Positions 11,801 to 23,355 of a DNA stretch of 64,000 nt are shown here, one piece after another. The stretch is taken from contig NC_052399.1 of the NCBI RefSeq assembly GCF_009389715.1, positions 1,938,938-2,002,937 of the forward strand, in the 5' to 3' direction. A program made the position numbers and the translations under genes. Every line of letters begins with the position of its first letter. The first letter of the stretch is position 1. Source of the DNA: Phoenix dactylifera. Lineage: Eukaryota; Streptophyta; Magnoliopsida; Arecales; Arecaceae. The notes below the pieces were generated by a model. The model was not told the origin of the DNA and ran no database searches. It saw only the letters and a list, made by a program, of their open reading frames with translations.

Positions 11801-14638
11801 TTGGCTTGCCTGGACCTTTGATCTATTCAACAAGGCTAGGCTTGGAATAGGAAAGTTAGGCTTGAGATTGAGCCCTGCCAAGCTTGAGCTAGCATGGGGG
11901 GATGGATGCTTAGCTCATGCTAGGTTAGAATTGGCCCAATAAATGCTCATGTATATCCATCACCCATGACAGAGAAGAAGCAAAGCTCAAATATTTATCA
12001 CAACTGAAATTAATAATATATTATCAAAAATAGCACTTGTATAGACCCTTGTGGATCCTCTATAGCTTTAGGAACACCAAGCATAAAAGTAAAATTCCTT
12101 TCTAGAAATAAAATAAGGAAATACAGAAAAGAAGGAAGAACAACCTACTCTTCACAATACAAGGCCTCTTAGCATAACTTTTAAGGGATTAACCAGCCCT
12201 TCATGAGGAGATTTATTAACATGCAACAACAGAAAAGGAAACATATAACAAAATGAGAGCTTATCCAAATTAGGATCCTCATAGGCTGTCTTGTGAACTC
12301 TACAAACACCTAAAGCATTCTAAAATTCAATCCTAATAATTTAACAGTCACCTCTTTCCCAACCTGTAACAGAAATTAGGCTCATAGTCACTAATCCGGC
12401 TCATCTATGGTGCCCCAAAGCCAATGCCAAAGATGGTAAAAAGGAAAACAGAAGGAAAAAGAATGTATTTAAAACCCTAGACATGTATTGGTGTTATAAT
12501 GAAGAGCTATTACTTTGAACTCAAATGGTGCAAGAAAAAAGAAAAGAAAAGAAAAAAGAAACACACATACAAAATAAGTTAGCATGACATGCATTGGAAT
12601 TTCACTCAGGAGCAAGAGTTAGAACGTTAACTAGTTTCCAGAAAATATAAAGTAAACAAAAGAAAAGTCCTTATAGTAATTACCACCCCAACAATTAATA
12701 AAAACTTACCTATCTACTATATAGGTAATTAATGATGAAATCTGCCTTTATATAAGTATTTAATGGTGAAATCGGCCTGGGTATAGAAATGATTAAGGAC
12801 AAAAGAAAATAATACACCAGAGTTGGTGCTTTTAATCTACTAATTAAAATCCCCCCTAGCAAGGGAGTTTTTTTTTTTAATCGCTTATCTTGGGAATCGA
12901 ACTCGTGCCGCTGGCTTTGATACCACTGTTAGGACTGTAGGCGTTGCCATCTCACTAAAACCCGCAGGTGATAGTAAAGGCTTAACCACAGACTTTAAAC
13001 CGACCATCCCAAGCGCTCCGCCGGCGTTCGATTGCGACTTGGCCTACACCGGCCTCCGCCGCGGACGAGCCTTGCTGACTTGACCCACACTGCGGACGAG
13101 GTTTAATGGATCATAGGCTACTTTCATTCAAACAAGGCCCTAAAATTCAAGCTTGACCTAAGCTTTGATCAAGCTTAATTTAAATCCAGCTCACTTTGAG
13201 GGTAACAAGCTGCGGAAAATATGCTTGTTTAACCTCATATTGATACTAAGCTCCATCAAATAGGAAATGTGCCAAATTTGACCAATCAAATAAGCTTGAT
13301 TACACCTCTAGACATCAATAATCCGAAGGACACATTTAACCGGTTATCTCCATCATTTGCCAACTTTGTTTCAAAAAAAAAGTCACATTTTCAGAATCCT
13401 GTTGTGGCATGTGCTAAAATTTTCATAAACATCCAGCGATGAAGCGATTGTGAGATTCTAGTCCCACAGCAGATTGAACATGAGTACACAACGATGTGTC
13501 AAAACCTTCATGCAAGCACAGAGGGAGCCACAGGGATGGGGGTCAATCAAAAGCCAGAAATATGATGCAATTTGAAGTCCCAAATCTGGAATGACTATTT
13601 GCTTCAAGCCATAGATGTAGCATCAGTGTTATTAGGCACTAAAGAAAAGAAATTATAGGATAAGTTTGCACCAGCAAAATTTCCTCTTTAATGTGGTCAA
13701 CCAGAAATACAAGGTAATGCAAGAACAACATGTAGCTGAACAAAGCACTTGCAGTCATAAGTGCAGACACAATGCACAAGCCATCGGTATAAAATCCATC
13801 TGCTACTAGGGAAACTAGTAGCAAACGTACGAAGTATTCATGGACCTCCAGGTAAATACTTACTGCATGTATTTTATCACACACACATACACAACCTACC
13901 GCTTGTAAAGGAGCAAGGCCATATGTAAAAATAAAAAACAAAACAAAAATCAAGGAAGCGTCAACAATCCCAAGAAGTAACTCGAATTTCCTAGGCATTG
14001 CTGTCCGGTTGCAAAGGATGAACTCATACACCAAGCTTGCCCATGAATTGAGTCATTACACTTTAAAATCTTGTATTTGAACCTTACTTATTCTGCTCCA
14101 ATTTCCCTGGTGTACGTTTTTAAAAATCTTTGTACAAAATGCGCTCCCTAGTCTACCCTCCCCCTTTCAAATCATCTTTTACGGTTACAATCAAGGTCAC
14201 AATTTCCATCTTCCATTCAGCATTCTGAAATTCCAATGCAAATTGAAACCTTTTACTCTAACAGAAGTGTTCTGTTACTTACATTGCATATTACCCTAAA
14301 AGATACAGTTTCCATACAAACTAGACCTAATCAAATACCAACTAGTAGACCAAATAACTTCTAAATTCATTGATTCAATTAGTAGACCTAATCGCAAAGA
14401 CATCCACATAATGGCCAAGAAACAGAGACTAAAAGGCAAAATCACAAAGATCTCCATCCAACATCAAGTGAGCGACACCCTACTTCACTATAACCAAGAG
14501 GTACAGCGGATAATAAGAAGGGCGAAGAGCGCTCACGGTGCTCCTGCGGCGTTCGGCAGCGATGGCGAAGCCGAAGGCAGTGAGGCTGAGGGCGACCACA
14601 AGGATGTGGACAAGCGTAGAAGCCTTCCCTTCTCCCAT
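8873..14638 (-). CDS. DUF1218 family membrane protein (MWL/Fb34-like), 189 aa
   Basis: Exons on the minus strand are 14638-14537, 9451-9249 and 9137-8873 (102, 203 and 265 bp; 570 bp with stop). Exon 1 ends at a consensus GTGAGC donor after RRRST; the other joins use GT-AG and keep phase. The protein starts with a hydrophobic segment (residues 8-27, signal anchor-like) followed by AAERRRST. It then has the family motif CVYDSDVATGYG (47-58), a Cys-containing CMCFG loop, GGSRAW, a membrane segment around WLTFLIAEACLLAG, NAYHTKYR (119-126) and a last membrane segment (about 141-165). This is the usual four-helix DUF1218 layout and length. Some Arabidopsis members (MWL1/MWL2) affect lignin in cell walls; the role here is inferred only from family. 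The first intron is unusually long (5085 bp). Confidence 0.93.
9452..14536 (-). other. Intron 1 of the DUF1218 gene
   Basis: A 5085-bp intron with donor GTGAGC and acceptor CCAG. It contains an LTR-like remnant with a tRNA-Met-type primer site (12916-13110). It also holds two hydrophobic minus-strand ORFs (9882-9616 and 14034-13639) that I cannot assign and that may be chance. Confidence 0.85.
12870..13110 (-). repeat. LTR remnant with tRNA-Met-type primer site
   Basis: On the minus strand, TGGTATCAAAG (12925-12915) lies directly inside a CCTAACA end (TGTTAGG on plus at 12927). This is the usual LTR/PBS junction for an element primed by initiator tRNA-Met. The GC-rich DNA from 12927 to about 13110 would be LTR. 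No coding domain or second LTR is visible nearby, so this is a fragment or solo piece. Confidence 0.5.
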
Positions 14639-14639
14639 C

Positions 14640-15844
14640 GCCCTCTTTTCTCACTCGCTCAAAGAAGTAAGAAGGTGTGGGGTGGTGTGAAGTGGAAAGT
14701 GCGAAGTAAGAGACGGCCGTGGAATAAAGGCAGCGCGGCCTCAGCAGCGGCCCCTACTTTTTCAACTCCGTGCTGTTAGATTGCCCGCAGAGTTGACTGG
14801 AATTTCAGGGCGTGTCACCAACCTCTTGCTCGTTGGTCTTTCGAATGGTCATCGCTCTGCATGTGATATCAATATGTTAACCTAAATCATTATTTTACTA
14901 TATTGATGCTTGATATTTCTAATTTGTTAGTCTTTCATCTCAACCGAGATCAAGCAACATGTTTGCTTACATTTTGATGTCGTCAAGCATCAGATGGTTG
15001 GACACGTGATCCGTGAAAAATACAAAATTCAGTGGGGCCAAAGAAACTTTTAGGATTTTCTCTCGGGCAGGCAAGCGATCCTTTGGAAGCTACCTCAAAC
15101 GCATCCATGCAACTTGTTCACATCAGATCTAGTTCTCACCGACAAAATTCTGTAGTACCTACAGAGCCGCTTAAGGGAGTGGTCATGCGCTAGCGGAGAA
15201 AGGGCGAGCTCGAAGTGGCACGCACCTCCTTGCTTAGAAAACGAGTGTCAAAGACTCAAGTTCTTGGATGATGTTATCCCTCAAGATATTAAATTTTCTG
15301 AAAAATAATATTTCTAAATTTACGAGTTCATATCCCAGAAATGTTTGGATACATCCTCTTCTCTTATTGGATGGGACTTCTCTCTTCCATCTTGAAGAAG
15401 AAGCGATATCGAAAGAAGAACTGGTATGGAGGCCATAATTTGTAGGGATATGCACTGATTAATCTGCTCCAGGAATCGAACTTAAATGAGAGAGAAATAT
15501 CAAGATCATATAGGATCTTTTAAGAAGGTTGCTGGTCTCCACGAGGACCAAGACCAGGCATTGACTTTGCTACGCCTCAGAGAATGGGAAGATTGGCATT
15601 CTTATCGATACCTGATCTCCCAAAGGACCAAGACAGATATCTAAACAACAGGACTAATAACCAGACAAGCACTTTAATTTACAATATCTTCAACTAAGCA
15701 TCATACCTGCAAAAATAATTGTTCTATATGGATTAAAAAAAAAACGAAAAAGAAAAAGAAGTTTCAGCACATACAAATTCATCGAAGTGCTAGTAAAAGC
15801 TGTCAAAACTTTGTTGGTGTCACCTATAAATTTAATGTCGTCAC
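14640..15844. other. Intergenic between two minus-strand genes
   Basis: Contains the upstream region of the DUF1218 gene (about 14640-14900). No further gene is recognisable. Confidence 0.55.
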
Positions 15845-16148
15845 GCATTAGGCTTATGTTTAGGCCTGTGACTCTACTTCAGCCATTCAAGTTTTTCTCG
15901 GAGTGTTTCACCAATGTCATGAGCTTGGCTCAGAAGCATATTCCCAGGCAAGGCAATGTCCACCTCAACGAAGTATTGAGAACCGAAAGTATATGCTCTA
16001 ACCGTAGCGATATGATTGATTCCTGCATGGCGATTCCAAATGATACCGTCAACTTCGCTAAGAAGTCAGGGGGTGCTGTTTTCCCAATTAATGACCATAC
16101 ATTCTCCACGACAGTCCTTGCCCATGTACTCATCGTGTATAAAGCTAT
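15845..16148 (-). pseudogene. Duplicated, broken copy of the MTP terminal exon
   Basis: The minus-strand sequence closely matches the last exon of the MTP gene 450 bp upstream. It keeps the acceptor TTGCAG at the same place (exon start 16148) and reads [13 protein letters not shown], then [21 protein letters not shown] 1-bp net loss near 16043 shifts the frame; the conserved [16 protein letters not shown] part continues in another frame. About 35 bp are missing before the C-terminal HRPKHK part, where a stop also occurs. It could only serve as a truncated alternative last exon. Confidence 0.9.
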
Positions 16149-16599
16149 CTGCAACAAAATCCAGTACGAATCAGCACAATCATGGATGGAGCATTGCTAG
16201 CCGGTCCTGGGCCAAATATCGATAGATACATCGACCAACTGAATTAATTACGTTGCTTTGTAGCACGTAGCATCTGTCTTTATTCGTCCTCTTTGCCCTT
16301 TACTAGAAAGCCAAGGAAAGCCGAAGCACTGTATTCTTTTTCCGTCTTCCATGGTAGGGGAGGGGGAAAAAAAAAGGGAAAAGGGAAAAGTGAAAATAGC
16401 TATCGAAGAAGCAGGTATATAGAAAAGAGAAGAGATTAATTGGAGCATGACATACCAAGAGTCATCATACCAACATCCACTATCTCATCTTCAATTATTC
16501 TTTTTTTTTCATGAGACAGAAAGACATTTATTAGAAATCGTTTCATTCAAAGCACCGCATTTGCCATCACTGTTAACATCACTCTTACTCGTAATAATT

Positions 16600-19500
16600 T
16601 CAGACCTTGGTCTTATGTTCTGGCCTATGAGTGAACTCGAAATCTATGTGCACAAATGCGCGTTCGACTTCCGGTAGCTGCTCAAGCTTTTCCTGGAGTG
16701 TTTCCCCGATGTCATGCGCCTGGCTCAAAGGCATATTACCAGGTAAGACTATATCTACTTCGACAAAATAGTGAGAACCAAATGTATATGCTCGGACTGT
16801 GTCAATATGCCTGATTTCTTCATGGTGATTCCAAATGAGGTATGTCAGCTTTGTTAGATAATCTGGTGGTGCAGTTTTCCCAACCAATGACCATACATTC
16901 TCGAGTACAGTCTTCGCCCATGTGCTTATTGTGTATAGAGCTATCTGCATCACAAGTTAACTAATTCATGAACACATTTGTGCTTGATATCAAAAAAAAA
17001 AAAAAAAGTATTACTAGTATTGTTGTTGGCATTTGCATGATAGGACTGGAAAACTTAAAACTGCATGAATTTAATTTTTGCACAGAGCACTTGTACATAA
17101 TTATGTCTGTGGACGCATGGATGTATGCAGGCAGGCATATGTTTATAAATTAGATGCGATTAAATGTAAATAAGTCATCCTTGCAAATAAACTTACCAGT
17201 ATTGCGCCAACAGGGTCCATCCACCAATAGAATCTAACAGCAAGTAAAGCTGTTGCGAGACCAATGGAGTTAGTGATGACATCAAAGAAATGATCTTGTG
17301 CATAAGCTCTGACGATATCATTTTGGAAGGTGCGGCAATACAGCATGAGGACGAACTTTACTATTGTAACTGAAGCCATAATGCCAACCATCCATTTCTC
17401 TTTTTTATGGTCAAAAGTAGGGTGAGCCTGCAATGTGTTCATTTTGGTGTTAGAAAGCAGCATCTAGGTTGATAATTGTTCACACAGATAAGCTTCTCTA
17501 AGATTGTGCAGCTTTCAAGGTTTGTTATATAAATGGGGAGTTATAATGAAAGATAAGTAAAATCAAAGATCAATTAGCTATTATCAGATTAAATTTAAAA
17601 AAAAATATATACAATTTATTTTACAATATGGAGCATATGTCACTTTGTGTCATACATTTAGAAGAACAAGGTAACTTTTCTGACCTTGAGAAAAGATTTA
17701 ATGTACGATTAAGGGTCATCGTCATTAATAATACCATACAACAACAACACAAATTTCATTAGGCATATCAAATCAATTACTATTAGGTTTACTTGAAGAA
17801 CATCTACCTGGGTAACGAGTTCTCGACCGGACTCTAACATCACCTGGAAACCGAGGGTAGCCATCACAGAAGCAAAAACTATAATTCCCTGCATAGTAAA
17901 AATAATAAGATTTAACTTGTTTACAGGAAGATCACCGCAAATAACCAAGCAATTTACAAGTGTAAGTTAAATCTTTTCTTTTTGTTTCCTTTTTCTTTCA
18001 AGAAAAGGGTAGTTGAAGCAACCCATATTTCATTAAGCCAACAAAAGAGATACAGAGGAAAAAAGAGCAAACAAAAAGCAAAACAAACTAAAGCAGTCAA
18101 AAGTTTTGTAAAGGTATCTGTTCCGCATCTTCTTATGCTTCAAGAATTTATGCCACTGTGTTTCCTGAAACTCAATAAGCAGTAGATCTAAATTTACCCT
18201 TAGCATAAAAATTAATGTAACAGCTTAAATATGTTAATTATCTGAGCAATTTGTATATGAAAACCCAATCAAAATTCAATGAAGTGGCATCAAGATTTTT
18301 ATCAAAGATATTGATTGTGAGTTGAAATGTATATTAATCTGTTCTCACCTACAGAGATCTCCCCCACTTTCATTCTTTAGTAAAAAGGTATCATCAAGTC
18401 ATCGCTTTCCATGTTACCTACAGAAGTTTGCACTACTGATAATTTAAGGATTTTTTTCCCATAGTGTAACGTGCTCAATTATACGATGAAGAATTTGGAA
18501 GATATGACATGCTAACCTAAACCTTATTAAATAATTTCAATTAGCACCGATAAATATTTATAGAATTTACAGTTAGAACATTTAATTTATATTCTAGTTG
18601 GTCAATATCTACCACCACAGCATCATACTGGACCAAATGTAGGCAGCCCTCCTGCTTCTCTTTAGGGGAATGCCATATTTAGGTGAGGAATAAGTGTAAA
18701 AAGAGCATAAAGGATGCAATGCTTGTATTGTTAGTGTGGCACAGGGGTTATGCTGTAGTAAATTGGGCTATTGGGTGATAAGAAGAGAAAAGGCCATTTG
18801 GAGAACCCTGCTATGTGCTCAGAATACAAGTGCTAATAATGCCCCTCCACCTAACAAGCAGATGTTCTGGCTTTGAGTCTTGTGAACAGATGAGTCTCCC
18901 ACCCTTTCTATCTCTCAATTTAAAAAAAGAAAAAAGGAAAGATGATCAACTAGCAGCACATGCAGAAAAACTGAACGTCTGTTTTCATTTTGACATAATG
19001 TAGGATGACATGATGTTGGAAACAGGCTTACCACAGGTTGCATTCGCTTCTTGCCAATTGGATAGCTATACTGATTAGGTTTCTTCATTGCGTATGACGT
19101 AAACCAGAGAATAAACCCTGACAGAAGATCCAGCAAAGAGTCTAAAGTTGAAGCAATGACTGCCAAGGATTTGCTCTCAATAGATGCGTATACTTTTGCA
19201 GCAAAGAGGAATAAATTGGCAACATTGGAAGTATTAATTGCCATTCTTTCGCTCTTTTCTAGTTCTCTCAGCTCATCCTGAAGATAAAGTAAGAATCATC
19301 AGTAAGTTCTGTACACAATGTATGCAACCAATGGATGTCCATACGATGATTTTTTAAAAGGTAACTTCATTCTCATATTATGCATAAAATGCCACCCTAT
19401 CCCTTTCTTCCATAATCTTATACATATGCAGAAGTTTGGATGTCACTGCTAATGAATGCCAATTAGCATCCATACATTTGGTAACCAAGCATCTCAAAAT

Positions 19501-21584
19501 GATATTGGATGATAGAACTTTACAATGTTATTTAGATCTTTTTTTTTTTTTTTGAAGAACTTTTCTTGTGAGAAAATTGAAGAACATTTCTTGATTTTCT
19601 TTTTCTTTAGAACATTTCTTGAGTACCTTACAAATAGAAGGAAAACATATAACTAAGAAGGGAAATTAAGATGATAGACCTCTGTAGAAGCTCCTGCTTG
19701 ACAACCTAATTCAGTGATGCCTTCCATTTCATTGAATCCCTGTAGAAGCTTTTCTTGCTTCTTGTAGTATTTCGCAATTTTACTTTGCTTACCTGAAAAA
19801 CCAGAATATAGAGAAAAAGACATAACTTTGCATATACAATAAGTAATGTAAATAAACTTCAAAATTATAACCATAAATAATGACTAATAGTTCAAATGTG
19901 TCTTCGGAATGTTTGTCAATAATCATTGCCGGTATTGATCCTTGATTGAGAGATCAGAGCATGCCATAATAATTTTTAAAACTTAAGGTACAGATACTTT
20001 ACAGTTTTGACTTTATTAAGGATAGGTAGAAGATTAGGTTGACATGATATAAATTTTACTATGCAAACAATAAATAACAAAGTAGAACCTTCATACGATT
20101 TTATGTATTACTTGAGTAAAATACAACGACCCTGAAGTGATCAAGTTAATGCATAGGTGTTGCAAGGCTAATAGAGATAGAAATCTATATCTGGGATTTC
20201 AAATCCTGTGCTGGAGTTAACTAACCTGAGAAAACCATTTCTACTATGGTTATAACTTTTATCCTAAAGTATAACCAATAATACATAGCCCCAAAAGATA
20301 ATGAACAATTCCCATTCCAATTCCTTGAGAAGTTCGATGAAATAAAAGTATTGGAAATCAATATAGATAAGAAATCACATTGCACTGTATTGGAAAATAT
20401 GGAATGTTTTAAATGATTTAAACACAACTTGAAGGAGAAATTTGTAAGGTTGAATGGCTATAAGAAATTGGATGAGAAAAATATAAAAGTTGAATGATCG
20501 TCAAATCAAACACAAACAGAACATGGCCCTAAATTATATAGCCCTACATTTTTCTCAAAAGAACCATATAGTAGTTCATGAAATGTAATGGAGGATCTCA
20601 TACAGTCTGCTTTTCTTTTGTTAGAAAAATAAAAAAGTCAGGCCTGCAGCATTTGGTTCTATCAGCCTAAATTGGCCACCCATTGCTTGGACCGAATATT
20701 TCCGCCTAGTTTAAGCATGAATCGCTTGAATTCTTGAATCTCTGTTCGATTTAGTTTAAGTTTGGTATTTTGATTTTAATCAGCAGAATGCATTGCTAAT
20801 TGTTTATGCAAATGGGCATCTAGAAACAGTCAAGTCAGATTGAACTGCAAGGCTATCGATCTGATTGTAGATTTCATGATACATGACCATCTTTATCAGA
20901 AATCTTTTGATCGTGTCTCCACCACTTCCAGACACAGACTTGGCTGCCAACTTGTTCGCTATTAAGCAAAGACACTCCATTTTTTCTCTCTTTAAGAGTG
21001 GAAAGAGAACCTGTAAGACAAGAAACTGCTACGCTGTCCTGCAGATTCCCCAACAGTTAAAAACCAAGGACTCTATGGGCATTATTTTACAGGAAAAAAT
21101 TAATTTTGACCTCAACACTTAATGGATAGACCTGGATTGTAGCTTTCAGGATAAGTTGTGAGGGCAGCATAGTTTTGTTTTTCAACCAAAAGCCAAACAA
21201 ATTTTCCTTTGTTTCTTTTATGGTGCTGCTGGCCTGTATATTGTGTTTGGCTTTTTAATCAACGCTGTTAAACCTTGAGTAGGGTGTTACAGAATCTACA
21301 GTGCCCGATATAATTACAGAGACTCCAGTAGTAAATATCCAAAAACCAACAGTAGTTCATTTCTCAGGTCTTCCATTTACTATAAGCGAAGAGGGCCCGC
21401 CCAAAGAAACTCCAGTAAATTGTAAGTACGTCAAGCGAAAATTCCCATCTCAGAGCACGACCATCAGTGAAGCCACTGCACCATAGTATATGAGCCTATT
21501 GTGTATATATATAGACCAGACACAGAAAATCCAACATTTACGTATATGTATGTCTATGTATGTATGTATGACACACACACACAG

Positions 21585-21656
<72 letters not shown>

Positions 21657-23355
21657 AAAGTCTCCAAATATGAACGTTATTGCTGCACTTTATTTTCTTT
21701 CCTATGACTCTCTGTCTCTTATAAAGGGCAAGGGCAGAATGAATTGCGAGTATTTATTAAATCAGGAATGCGTGGGTGGGTGTTGGTTTCTGGGTGTGGG
21801 TGTGGGTGTCTTCGTGGGCATATAGGAATGCGTGCGCATACGAGGTTGTGTGTGGGTCTGGGTGCAGGCGTGCTCGCGCGTGTGTAATTTTCTAGGTATG
21901 CATTTTTTGCATAAACCGGGACACAAGAATTGGATTGTGATGTAGATAGGAAAAAATTAATACTATAACTAAATATTTATATTTATTTTTTTATTTAAAA
22001 ATATTATTTGTTAAGATTTTTTTAGTCTATTTTTTCTAATTAAGGATATAAAAAAATAATATTCTGTTAAATTATTTAGATACTTATATCTAAATCTTCA
22101 TAATGAAAAGTTCAACCTTTTACCAACCTTTATAAATGGTATCTATAAAATTTCATAAATATTCAAATGTCCAATACGTATCGTATGTAGCTAAGTATCT
22201 GTCATGGATTTTTGGGGCCACACACAGGTGTCACACAATATATAAGTGGGCTTCCTTTGCGCATGCACTCTATGGTAGAACGATAAAACAAATGCATCTA
22301 GAAAAAAAGATTTTTTTTATAAATTTCTATTTTGTGAAAACATACTTCCAGATGTACACGTTTGCCTTCAAAATCATCCCAACGAATCCGATTATGCCTC
22401 TATAAACTAATTGCATGCATCATCAAACAGGACACAAGAAACGGATTGTGATACATATCTAAATATGTGAGTCGGCAAGAGAGAAAAAAAAATACGATAG
22501 GATAAAATTAATACTACAACTAAATATTTATATTTATTTTTTATTTAAAAATATTATTTTTTAAGATTTTTTTAATCTATTTTTTCTCGTTCCAACTTAC
22601 TAACCAAAGATATAAAAAAATAATATTCTGTTAAGTTATTTAGATACTTGTATCATTGGCGCATTCTCATAAAGTAAAGTTCAACTTTCTGCCAATTGAT
22701 AGCTATAAAATTTCATAAATATTCAAACGTCCCATGCGTATCGTACTCCAGCTAACTAATATCTGTTATGGATTTTTAGGGCCACACACAAGTGTCTCGA
22801 TAACACAATATATAAATGGACTTCCTTTGTGCAGCCGTGCGTGCATGAACGTGTGGTTTTGAATGTGTGCGCATGCAGTCTATGATAGAGCGATAAAACA
22901 AATGCATCTAGAAAAAGAGATTTTTTTATAAATTTCTATTTTCTGAAAAAATACTTCCTGATGTACAAGTTTGCCTTCAAAATCGTCCCAACGCATGAAT
23001 CGGATTATGCCTCTATAAACTAATTGCGTGCATCATCAAACTAATCTTTTACTAGCAAAATAGTCTCTGTTTCCATTCAATCACCTCATGTCCCCACCGC
23101 GTTATAAGATTAATAGCACGAGACGAGTAGGAGAGCGTTGAAGGCGAGGACCGCGAGAGGAGACATACCATGGGTCCTACGGAACACTCGTGAGACAAAG
23201 GAAGGGTCTTTGGGCCCTTCCGGCATCTGGAAGTCGCTCATGTCAAGCCTCCAACTCTGTGACGCCGCCGCCGCCGCCGCCTCCCCTTTCAGCCTCATCG
23301 GCGAAAGCAGCTCCGTCCTGTAGTCCGTCGACTCGCACCGGAGCTCCATCGCCAT
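16600..23355 (-). CDS. Mn-type cation diffusion facilitator, metal tolerance protein (MTP9/10/11 group), 400 aa
   Basis: Six exons on the minus strand: 23355-23169, 19792-19680, 19277-19032, 17888-17808, 17427-17197 and 16944-16600 (187, 113, 246, 81, 231 and 345 bp; 1203 bp with stop). Every join has GT-AG borders and agrees in phase. The N-terminal 62 residues are variable with an Ala run; [11 protein letters not shown] and [12 protein letters not shown] follow. The first metal-site motif DSLLD is at residues 146-150 in TM2 and the second, DHFFD, at 254-258 in TM5. The paired DxxxD sites mark the manganese CDF group. The C-terminal cytosolic domain ([20 protein letters not shown]) is complete and ends HRPEHKTKV. 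Known relatives move Mn2+ out of the cytosol into Golgi, prevacuolar or vacuolar compartments using a proton gradient; the membrane here is not predictable. Intron 1 is 3.4 kb and contains a 0.5-kb tandem duplication. Confidence 0.97.
21571..21653. repeat. (AC)n(TA)n(TG)n compound microsatellite
   Basis: AC repeats (21571-21582), TA repeats (21584-21607) and a long TG run (21606-21652) form a near-palindromic low-complexity block inside MTP intron 1. Confidence 0.92.
21919..23041. repeat. Tandem duplication (about 0.5-0.6 kb) inside MTP intron 1
   Basis: Copy A (21919-22426) and copy B (22429-23041) share the same order of blocks. Each starts with GGACACAAGAA and ATTGTGAT-type sequence, then TAAATATTTATATTTATTTTT, GGGCCACACACA and AAACAAATGCATCTAGAAAA. 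Each ends with CTCTATAAACTAATTGC and CATCATCAAAC. Copy B has small insertions, including a GTGCGTGCATGAACGTGTGG-type stretch. Confidence 0.88.

Noticed and set aside
14442-14654. 70-aa minus-strand ORF as a separate gene
   Set aside because: It is another frame of exon 1 of the DUF1218 gene, whose own frame fits the family.
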